41,670 bases of DNA from Parachlamydiales bacterium (GTDB taxonomy: Bacteria > Chlamydiota > Chlamydiia > Chlamydiales > JAEYWL01), in NCBI GenBank assembly GCA_020054065.1, contig JAGVLX010000010.1, positions 1-41,670 of the forward strand. The letters run 5' to 3'. The notes beneath the pieces are model-generated. The model was not told where the DNA came from and searched no databases. It saw only the letters and a list, made by a program, of their open reading frames with translations. The position numbers and the translations under genes are program-made. This document shows, one piece after another, positions 8,905-15,160 of the stretch (positions are counted from its first letter, which is position 1; the number at the start of each line of letters is the position of its first letter).

Positions 8905-10048
8905 TTCTCACAACCGTGCGGAGAAATGTTTCACATTTATCCAGCTGCTCAAGCGATACAAATTCGTTGGCTTTATGGGCCTCCGTAATGCTTCCTGGAC
9001 CGCACACAATTGTCGGAATGGCTGCTTTTTGAAAAAAGCCGGCTTCCGTTGCATAAGAGACCTTCTTTATTTTATCCTCCTTCCCGAGTATTTCCCCCCA
9101 TTCTATCTCTTCTGAAGTTTGAAAAGCAGGAATAGAATTCATCGGCTCTATCTCAATTGAAGCCTCTACCGATTCTTTTTGCATTTCTGGAATCAGATAC
9201 GTATTGACATAATCCTTTATAGCTTTAGAGATTTGATCCGGATTGTCATGCGGCAAATTGCGAAATTCAAACAGAAACTCAAGCGAAGCGGGGATCGTAT
9301 TCATGGCAATGCCGCCTGAAACCATTGTGCTCGTCAAGGTTGTATAGGGCACATCATAGAGATGATCCTGAAATCCTTTCTCTTTAAATTGTTCCGCTAA
9401 ACCTCTCAACCAACAAATTAATTTCGCCCCATGTTCTATGGCGTTGCAGCCTTTAGGGGTAAGAGAGGAGTGGGCGGCATGCCCATTGATGCAACATCTA
9501 AAACTGTTGATTCCTTTATGCGCGACCACCGGCACCATTTCGGTTGGCTCACCTACAATACAGGTTGTGGGTTGAATGCCTTTTTGTTGAAAATCTGCAA
9601 TCAGTAAAGGCACCCCTAAGCACCCTACTTCTTCATCATAGGAGAAGGCTACATGCACAGGGTGTTTCCGTGGTTTGGCTTGAAATTCGGGAAGTAAAGC
9701 CAGGACGACAGCCAGAAAACCCTTCATATCGCAAGCGCCTCTGCCGTAGATGCGATTCTCTTTCTTTATCGCGCAAAATGGATGACTCTCCCACACCTGG
9801 CCCGAAACCGGAACCACGTCGGTATGTCCTGAAAGGATTAAACCCCCATTTGTGGAACCATTGGATGCCGGGAGTGAGGCAAATAGATTGGCTTTTGTGT
9901 TTGTGGGATCATAGGTAAGGGTAAAGGGAATGTGGAGATGATCAAGCCAATTTCCCACACAGTCGATGAGAGGCAAATTGGAATTGCTAGAGGTTGTATC
10001 AAAAGCGATAAGCTGAGTAAGCCATGCTTCTTTGTCCATCGTATTCAT
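8897..10048 (-). CDS. argE: M20 metallopeptidase, acetylornithine deacetylase-like
   Basis: This 383-residue enzyme shows the complete M20 di-metal site: SGHTDVVPV (H75, D77), GRGACDMKG (D107), YDEEVG (E139 base, E140), GEPTE (166-170) and the final CGPGSITEAHKANEF with H358. The dimerisation-domain motif INGHAAHSS (187-195) is present. The overall pattern is that of ArgE-type N-acetylornithine deacetylases. No other arginine-synthesis gene is in the window and chlamydiae generally lack the pathway, so the physiological substrate may be another N-acyl amino acid. The start has AAGGAAG four bases upstream of the ATG; M4 is an alternative. It is the last gene after the symporter and GNAT genes, separated from the latter by a terminator-like hairpin. 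Confidence 0.88.
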   Translation of the reverse strand: MNTMDKEAWLTQLIAFDTTSSNSNLPLIDCVGNWLDHLHIPFTLTYDPTNTKANLFASLPASNGSTNGGLILSGHTDVVPVSGQVWESHPFCAIKKENRIYGRGACDMKGFLAVVLALLPEFQAKPRKHPVHVAFSYDEEVGCLGVPLLIADFQQKGIQPTTCIVGEPTEMVPVVAHKGINSFRCCINGHAAHSSLTPKGCNAIEHGAKLICWLRGLAEQFKEKGFQDHLYDVPYTTLTSTMVSGGIAMNTIPASLEFLFEFRNLPHDNPDQISKAIKDYVNTYLIPEMQKESVEASIEIEPMNSIPAFQTSEEIEWGEILGKEDKIKKVSYATEAGFFQKAAIPTIVCGPGSITEAHKANEFVSLEQLDKCETFLRTVVRTI

Positions 10049-10064
10049 TGTACTTCCTTAAAAG

Positions 10065-10084
10065 ACCTCCCGACAAAGGGAGGT
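10065..10084 (-). terminator. Hairpin between GNAT and deacetylase genes
   Basis: ACCTCCC (10065-10071) pairs with GGGAGGT (10078-10084) around a six-base loop. Read leftward, the stem is followed by CTTTT and then at once by the deacetylase Shine-Dalgarno. It looks like an intrinsic terminator or partial attenuator inside an otherwise co-oriented gene set. Confidence 0.6.
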
Positions 10085-10090
10085 TGTATT

Positions 10091-10768
10091 TTATATTTTT
10101 ATGTATAATACCCTATTTGTGTTATCTGTGTCCTCACCCCAGCCTATCACTTGAGACATTTGCATGTTTTTTGCAATCTGGGCCATTGGAGAGTCGTAGC
10201 GAGTACGCATCACCAAATTCAAGTCCAAAGCTTGCGCTCTTTCAAAAAGACATTTTGTAATTTTTGTTGCGATGCCTCGGTTTCGCACGGCTGCATCCAC
10301 CATGATTTCAGATAGATAAAATACCCTTTGGGTCTTTTCGGCTGTCTTTTTTATTCTATCAACAACTTTTCCCTTCATTTCTGAAGAGTTGTATTTAGCT
10401 TGCAATTCTTCAGTGGTACACGCATACCCCCATCCCGCTGCTAAGACTTCTCCACTTTCATCTTCAAATGTTACGAGGGTGCCTTCTGGTTTTGTGATTT
10501 CTTTGGCAATATAATCCACAGTTTCTTCTTCTGGGTAAGCTATTTTTAGGGGTTGACTGCAGGTTGTGCAATTTGTTAGCTCCGCCTGCTGCCGCCCAAA
10601 ATAGTGCCCCTGTTGACAAACTTTGTATTCATTCCAGGGAAGATCTGCAAATGCATTTGCATACAATCGTGCGATTTTCCCTAATTTATCGTTTTTAGGC
10701 GATTGAGTATAGCAGACCTGCTGCAGCGGTACCTGCTGCAACATCGGTTTTTGTATTGATTCATTCAT
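10091..10768 (-). CDS. GNAT-family N-acetyltransferase with a cysteine knuckle
   Basis: The C-terminal half of this 225-residue protein carries the GNAT acetyl-CoA motif A: YLSEIMVDAAVRNRGIATKI, with the R-x-x-G-I-A loop (residues 163-168) and a following helix TKCLFERA. The N-terminal half has a putative metal-binding pair of elements, VCQQGHYFG (50-58) and NCTTC (66-70), which is unusual for a GNAT. The acceptor substrate is unknown. GGAG lies seven bases before the ATG. It sits 38 bases downstream of the symporter gene, so it probably shares the His-leader transcript, and upstream of an M20 deacylase. An acetyltransferase next to a deacylase suggests a related substrate, but this is inference only. 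Confidence 0.85.
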   Translation of the reverse strand: MNESIQKPMLQQVPLQQVCYTQSPKNDKLGKIARLYANAFADLPWNEYKVCQQGHYFGRQQAELTNCTTCSQPLKIAYPEEETVDYIAKEITKPEGTLVTFEDESGEVLAAGWGYACTTEELQAKYNSSEMKGKVVDRIKKTAEKTQRVFYLSEIMVDAAVRNRGIATKITKCLFERAQALDLNLVMRTRYDSPMAQIAKNMQMSQVIGWGEDTDNTNRVLYIKI

Positions 10769-10806
10769 GTTAATTCTCCTTATTTATTCATGTTAAAATG
10801 GTGAGC

Positions 10807-12156
10807 TTAGCTATATGCCTGCTCTTGTTTTTGCGTTCTGAGATAAACTTCGGCCGTTAAGTATCCCATCAACGAAAGTAAAATGGTTGCAACTTCTTTA
10901 GGAAAGCCAATTGGATAAATCCTAAAGAGGAAAAAACCACACGCTCCCAAGGCCATCGACAATCCGGCCGAAAGCTTATTTCCCTCTCTTTTGTAGAGAG
11001 CAAACGCGACGGGAATGAACATGCAGCTAACGGAAAGATCAAAGCTTTGAATCAGCAGATCGACAATGTTGTCGAAGAAGAAGGCGAAAAAGATGGCCGC
11101 AATGGAAATGGCCGCCGTCAGCGCTTGAACGCCTTTTACATTTTTCTTCGAAAGCAAAGTAAAGTCATTGGATAGATTCGAGCTAATGGCGTTGATCAAC
11201 GATGTCGCTGTGGATACGATGGCAGCCAATACAGCACATCCGACAAAAGCCGACAGAGTCGGGTTTGTCAACTGCTCAATAGCAACCATTAACACGCTTG
11301 AGCCTTTTGGAATCACTATTTCTGAACTCTTTGCTACGATTCCGATAAAAATCGGAACAAAACCGATGACAGCCGTGCCGATTCCTGACCAAAAAGAGGC
11401 CTTGGAAACAACACGAGGTGAATTGCCGGCAAAACAGCGCTGCCCCATATCTTGCTCGATCACCATAAAGAGCAAGGGCATAAGCAGCCATCCATACAGC
11501 TTATCGTAAGGGAAAGATAACTCTCCTAACGCTCCCACGGCTGGAAAAAAGGGGTATCCTTCATATTGCATAAAGGCAAAACAGAAGAGGAATACGCCTC
11601 CAAAGAACGCTGCCTGAACTAAGTCGGTCGAAATAACGGCTTTTAATCCGCCCTGGACGGTATATAAAATGACAATCGCCCAAAATAAGATGAATAGCGG
11701 CATGCTCGTCATTCCGATACTCGTCAAAAACTTACTGGAAGCAATGATTTGCGCAACCAGCACCATAAATAGGGAGATCACCGATAGCAAAGAAGCTGCT
11801 TGCTTCAAACGTTTGGAGCCGTAGGCTACTTCAAAAATCTGAGCCACGGTGGAGACATCAAATTCGGCTAGTTTGCGGCCGACTCCCATTCCCAACAACA
11901 TCAAGCCTAGGGCTGCTCCCAAAGGATACAGGAAAACCGTCCACCCGTAGCGGTACGCTTCGTCGGCGGCGCCGAGAACAAGGCCTCCTCCGACTTGCGT
12001 GGCCAAAAACGTCATCATCAAGGGAAAAAACGTAACGTTTTTTCCCGCTAAAAAATAATCATTGTTGGTGTTGACAGACTTGGAGGAGCGTTTTCCAATG
12101 ATCCAATAAAATATCTGCAGACCAAATAGTAAAAAGATAAACGTATAAATATTCAT
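10807..12156 (-). CDS. Sodium:solute symporter (SSS family), candidate histidine importer
   Basis: A 449-residue protein with about 13 hydrophobic segments and SSS-family signatures: YFLAGKN (34-40), GAADEAYRYGW (62-72), IEQDMGQRCFAGNSP (233-247) and the TM8-like AAIVSTATSLINAISSNL, whose S315/T316 match the family's sodium-site Ser/Thr. SSS proteins import proline, pantothenate, sugars and similar solutes with Na+. The substrate is not evident from the protein, but the transcript begins with a leader ORF ending in six histidine codons, which implies histidine or a histidine-derived solute. The start is set at the ATG at 12156, preceded by AGGA six bases away; an upstream in-frame non-ATG start at 12228 lies in the leader region and lacks support. 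The GNAT gene follows. Confidence 0.93.
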   Translation of the reverse strand: MNIYTFIFLLFGLQIFYWIIGKRSSKSVNTNNDYFLAGKNVTFFPLMMTFLATQVGGGLVLGAADEAYRYGWTVFLYPLGAALGLMLLGMGVGRKLAEFDVSTVAQIFEVAYGSKRLKQAASLLSVISLFMVLVAQIIASSKFLTSIGMTSMPLFILFWAIVILYTVQGGLKAVISTDLVQAAFFGGVFLFCFAFMQYEGYPFFPAVGALGELSFPYDKLYGWLLMPLLFMVIEQDMGQRCFAGNSPRVVSKASFWSGIGTAVIGFVPIFIGIVAKSSEIVIPKGSSVLMVAIEQLTNPTLSAFVGCAVLAAIVSTATSLINAISSNLSNDFTLLSKKNVKGVQALTAAISIAAIFFAFFFDNIVDLLIQSFDLSVSCMFIPVAFALYKREGNKLSAGLSMALGACGFFLFRIYPIGFPKEVATILLSLMGYLTAEVYLRTQKQEQAYS

Positions 12157-12285
12157 AACGATTCCTAAATTTAAATTGTGAATGACAATAGTACGCAGAC
12201 ACACAACGAAAGTTGGGTTTAGCAACAACCAGAACGAACCTGTGATGGTTTTTCAGGTTTTTTCAAATGTGTGTAGTAAAAAGGT

Positions 12286-12299
12286 GGCGAAAGATCGCC
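12286..12299 (-). terminator. Candidate attenuator hairpin after the His leader peptide
   Basis: GGCGA (12299-12295) pairs with TCGCC (12290-12286) around TCTT. It is followed leftward by ACC and a five-T run (12282-12278). It starts seven bases after the leader-peptide stop. The stem is short for an intrinsic terminator. A second perfect stem, AACCTG/CAGGTT, lies at about 12238-12260, and a long-range ACACACA/TGTGTGT pairing is possible further along the leader. Confidence 0.5.
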
Positions 12300-12305
12300 T
12301 AAAAA

Positions 12306-12404
12306 TTAGGAATGATGATGATGGAAATGATGAACAGAAGAAATGAATGCAAAATTAGCTTGTGGGCTATTTGAGGGGCATTTTTTAAGATATTTTGTCT
12401 TCAT
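12306..12404 (-). CDS. Histidine-rich leader peptide (32 codons)
   Basis: The ORF begins ATG at 12404 (MKTKYLKKC) and ends TAA at 12306. Its last residues, 24-32, are VHHFHHHHS, six histidines in seven codons. It lies about 26 bases after the probable transcription start of a consensus promoter. The sequence before the ATG has GGTGA, complementary to the 16S 3' end, four bases away; this element can pair in CACCAT...ATGGTG. Clustered codons for one amino acid at the end of a short ORF, then a hairpin and T-run, then an amino-acid-type transporter, is the architecture of hisL-type attenuation. An alternative is a small metal-binding peptide. It is too short for standard gene calling. Confidence 0.75.
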   Translation of the reverse strand: MKTKYLKKCPSNSPQANFAFISSVHHFHHHHS

Positions 12405-12436
12405 AGTTTCACCATTTGGTTTGTGATGGTGACTTA

Positions 12437-12466
12437 ATTATAGTGGATTGAATTATTTATTGTCAA
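12437..12466 (-). promoter_or_regulatory. Consensus sigma-70/66 promoter of the His-leader/symporter transcript
   Basis: A perfect TTGACA (12466-12461) and a perfect TATAAT (12442-12437) are separated by 18 bases. The expected start is near 12430. The leader to the symporter ATG is about 275 bases and contains the histidine-rich ORF. It is the best promoter match I found in the window. Confidence 0.85.
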
Positions 12467-12480
12467 AAAAAATGTGTTTG

Positions 12481-12635
12481 CAGAGCGGTGTAGAGGTGGT
12501 TTACAGGACAATTTTTTGAGGTTCTGTGGTTAATATCAAGGATTTTTGTCGTGGATGTCCTGTTTGTTGTGGATGTCCTGTTTTGTTGTGATAGAAATTC
12601 GTTTAATTGATTTTTAATTAAAGTAACGTTATATT
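12481..12635. repeat. Intergenic stretch with an 18-bp tandem repeat, inverted ACAGGACA/TGTCCTGT and a rightward promoter
   Basis: GTGGATGTCCTGTTTGTT (12551-12568) is followed immediately by a second copy (12569-12587). TGTCCTGT in the copies is complementary to ACAGGACA at 12502-12509. The same core forms the palindrome at 7441-7500. A rightward promoter TTGATT (12607-12612), N17, TATATT (12630-12635) precedes the gene at 12664. No further coding sequence is seen in this gap. Confidence 0.5.
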
Positions 12636-12663
12636 TAATTAAAATTTAAAAGGATTAAAACCA

Positions 12664-13797
12664 ATGCCATTATTTAAACTTCCTTCATTTGGTGATATTA
12701 AACAGGCTTTTACCACACAAGATGGATTAATCAACACCGACAAACGGTGTGAAAATCTGTTGGTGATCAGTTCTGTGGCAAGTGCGGTGGTATTGTTTGA
12801 AAAATGTGTTCTGGCAGTCTGCAACAAGCAAACCATCCAGGCGAATCGCTATTACCAGCATATTCAAAGCCGAAGTGCCATGCATTGTCTGCTTCTGTGC
12901 GTGCCTGTGGTGGGTAATCTTACGGTGTGGATTTATCGGGATATTATTCAACATCTTTCTAGCGATATTGTGCGTGCGGATAAAAATTGTGACCGTTATC
13001 CCGTGATTAGCACGATTTCAAATTGCGCGGATCTTGTTTTAAAATTGCTTTACAGTCCCCTTACACCAACTTCTTTCGAACGTTACATCACCCACATTCA
13101 GAACAAAAGCATTGGACGTTGTGCAATTTTGTTAATCCCAGTTATTGGCAACGTGATCGTCTGGCTGCAAGATCGTGCCAAAGAAAAAGCACAAATTGCA
13201 AAGCATATACAAGAATTTACCGAGAGAGAAGATTACTACAGAACTTTGCAGCGCACTTTTAAACACCATATCGATCATCCAGAGTATATGCTTTCACTCA
13301 CAGACGGAAGAAAGGTTCCTGCAAACGAAAAGATGGAAGTGATTTGGGATATATGTAAAGCGCATTTTTTCTGTAATCATCGATTCGACGCTAGAATAAG
13401 AGGCAACCAGCTTGTCATAAATTCTTATGAACGACAGCAAAAATATGAAGAAAATTTAACCAAAATGCGGAAAGTTGTTTATCAAAAACGATTAGAAGCT
13501 TTAGCTGCAGAGAATAAGCTACCCGAAGAAGCATTAAACCGTTTGAAGAAATATAACAACGCGCATTTTAAGCAATTTGCCGCAGATGCATTGAATAGTA
13601 CATTGGATACCACCAAATACTTGTGGGAAACTCATCTTAAACAAAAACTAGCTACTCTAAACAGCGATCACCCGGATCGCCTTGAATTCCAAATGATTCT
13701 CGACACCTGGAATGCTAAGGTAAAGGGTTTACTCGATAAGGGTGAAGAAATCATACGTCGATTAGAGGCGGAACTCGCAAACATCCCGCAGGTTTAA
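12664..13797 (+). CDS. Candidate inclusion-membrane/effector-like protein with duplicated hydrophobic module
   Basis: This 377-residue protein has an N-terminal tandem duplication of about 80 residues. Copy 1 has DKRCENLLVIS (26-36), YYQHIQSRS (63-71) and CVPVVGNLTVWI (79-90). Copy 2 has DKNCDRYPVIS (106-116), YITHIQNKS (141-149) and LIPVIGNVIVWL (157-168). Each copy has two hydrophobic stretches, so the region could form membrane hairpins like bilobed Inc domains. Residues 175-377 are charged and helical, probably coiled-coil. AAGGA precedes the ATG. No enzymatic motif is seen. The gene ends overlapping the convergent hydrolase by four bases. Function is unknown; an Inc-like role is inferred from layout only. 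Confidence 0.85.
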   Translation: MPLFKLPSFGDIKQAFTTQDGLINTDKRCENLLVISSVASAVVLFEKCVLAVCNKQTIQANRYYQHIQSRSAMHCLLLCVPVVGNLTVWIYRDIIQHLSSDIVRADKNCDRYPVISTISNCADLVLKLLYSPLTPTSFERYITHIQNKSIGRCAILLIPVIGNVIVWLQDRAKEKAQIAKHIQEFTEREDYYRTLQRTFKHHIDHPEYMLSLTDGRKVPANEKMEVIWDICKAHFFCNHRFDARIRGNQLVINSYERQQKYEENLTKMRKVVYQKRLEALAAENKLPEEALNRLKKYNNAHFKQFAADALNSTLDTTKYLWETHLKQKLATLNSDHPDRLEFQMILDTWNAKVKGLLDKGEEIIRRLEAELANIPQV

Positions 13798-14585
13798 CGC
13801 AAAAAGTCGATCACCACTTGAGCGAATTCGCGGGGCTTTTCTACATTTGGCATATGCCCTATCCTTTCGAAGACATGAAGTTTACTGCCCGGAATTCCTT
13901 CCTGCAGTTCATGACTGTTTGAAAGGGGTGCGATGAGATCTTCATCGCCGCCGATAATCAAAGTGGGCACTTTAATTTGTTTATACCAATGGGTTGCATC
14001 GTGTTTGATGAGGGCGTTAGCTTGCTCTTTTTGCCCTTCGTATGTCTGGGGCTTAGGATTCTCCATGGTTTCTTTAATGCAATCGATGACATTTTGTTTA
14101 TTCGAAAGAAAAGTGTTCGAATAGAGCCAGGGAAGGATCCCTTGCGCCATGCGTTCGAGTTTTACCCCATCCAAGCGCAATCCTAGAAAGAACTCAAAAT
14201 TCATTAGGGTGATGGGGCTAAATTTGACGGAGGTATTGGCAGCGACAATTTTCTTCAGCTTTTGGGGAATATCGAACGCTGTGCGCAGGGCGATGGCGCC
14301 ACCCATAGAGTGGCCCACTAGATAAGCTTGTGGGAGTTTAAGCGCGTCGATAAAAGCAGCGGTATCTTGCGCCATCAGTTCGACCGAATTGGAAACATCA
14401 GGACTTTCGGTATAGCCCGCGCCGCGATTATCAAAGGCGATCACTTCAAAGTGGTTCGCAAGATGTGGAGCGACATCATTCCATAGCGTATGATCGCAGC
14501 AATATCCGCTAATCAGAATTAACGGCTCACCGCTCCCCGATTTTTCATAATGGATGTTAATGCCATTAGCCGTTACGGTAGGCAT
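13794..14585 (-). CDS. Alpha/beta hydrolase
   Basis: A 263-residue single-domain alpha/beta hydrolase. The oxyanion-hole region is LISGYCCDHTLW (24-35), the nucleophile elbow is VGHSMGG with Ser93, the acid is in GGDEDLIAP (D216), and the catalytic histidine is in RIGHMPNVE (H244). FDNRGAGYTE (51-60) is also typical. Such enzymes are soluble esterases, lipases or haloperoxidase-like hydrolases; the substrate is not deducible. It lies six bases downstream of the hypothetical gene at 14592-15113 and probably belongs to the rpoD-dinG gene cluster transcript. Its 3' end overlaps the convergent Inc-like gene by four bases. Confidence 0.93.
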   Translation of the reverse strand: MPTVTANGINIHYEKSGSGEPLILISGYCCDHTLWNDVAPHLANHFEVIAFDNRGAGYTESPDVSNSVELMAQDTAAFIDALKLPQAYLVGHSMGGAIALRTAFDIPQKLKKIVAANTSVKFSPITLMNFEFFLGLRLDGVKLERMAQGILPWLYSNTFLSNKQNVIDCIKETMENPKPQTYEGQKEQANALIKHDATHWYKQIKVPTLIIGGDEDLIAPLSNSHELQEGIPGSKLHVFERIGHMPNVEKPREFAQVVIDFLR

Positions 14586-14591
14586 AGGGAA

Positions 14592-15113
14592 TTACTTTTT
14601 AAGCAGCTTATCTAAAGAAGTTTTAACTTCTTTGATCTCGTTCTTAAATTTATTCGCAATATCGTAAGTGGAGTCATTTTGCTCCAGATCGTTCAGCCGC
14701 CCTAGGAAGTGGGTGATCAGACTAAGAACGCCTTGCGGATCGGCCAAGAATTGAAAATCATTCCCATCAATGCGGCGCATGCGGGAGAGGAACACTGGGG
14801 TCACCGGATGGTACATCGTATCGGAGGTGATGGCGCTCAAATATTCGCCACGTTCAGAAACATCTTTGGCGACCCGTGTTTTCACGCTGAACTCTTCAAA
14901 GAACTCTTTAATGGCGGGGCTAGGCTTATTGCCGGTTGCTTTTAAGTCTCCAAGCAAGAGCGCATTTAAAAACTGGGTGGCTGACTCGCTGTTGGAAGAG
15001 GTTCCTGCCAGGATGGCATTTTGCAAGTCGCGAAAGGTGGCACGTGAAATCGGCATGGCCAAAATGCGTTGAAACGTCGTTTTAAGAATCGCCAATCTAC
15101 TGTCATCGATCAT
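14592..15113 (-). CDS. Conserved-type hypothetical protein
   Basis: A 173-residue, mostly helical protein without membrane segments. It contains SRATFRDLQNAILAGTSS near residues 22-39 and a charged C-terminal helix NKFKNEIKEVKTSLDKLLKK. I do not recognise its family. Two ATGs lie close together (15119 and 15113). GGAGG sits one base before the first but seven before the second, so the ribosome binding site decides for 15113. It lies 47 bases after dinG and six before the hydrolase gene, suggesting cotranscription. Confidence 0.8.
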   Translation of the reverse strand: MIDDSRLAILKTTFQRILAMPISRATFRDLQNAILAGTSSNSESATQFLNALLLGDLKATGNKPSPAIKEFFEEFSVKTRVAKDVSERGEYLSAITSDTMYHPVTPVFLSRMRRIDGNDFQFLADPQGVLSLITHFLGRLNDLEQNDSTYDIANKFKNEIKEVKTSLDKLLKK

Positions 15114-15160
15114 AAACATGCCTCCGGTTGTAAATCTTACATTAGGGTAACTCCTGAGTT

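Noticed and set aside
12228..12228. Upstream in-frame start for the symporter giving 24 extra residues
   Set aside because: Non-ATG codon without Shine-Dalgarno, lying in the leader region; the ATG at 12156 has AGGA at correct spacing.
12551..12587. Possible CRISPR-like tandem repeat
   Set aside because: Only two adjacent 18-bp units without spacers; no cas genes in the window.
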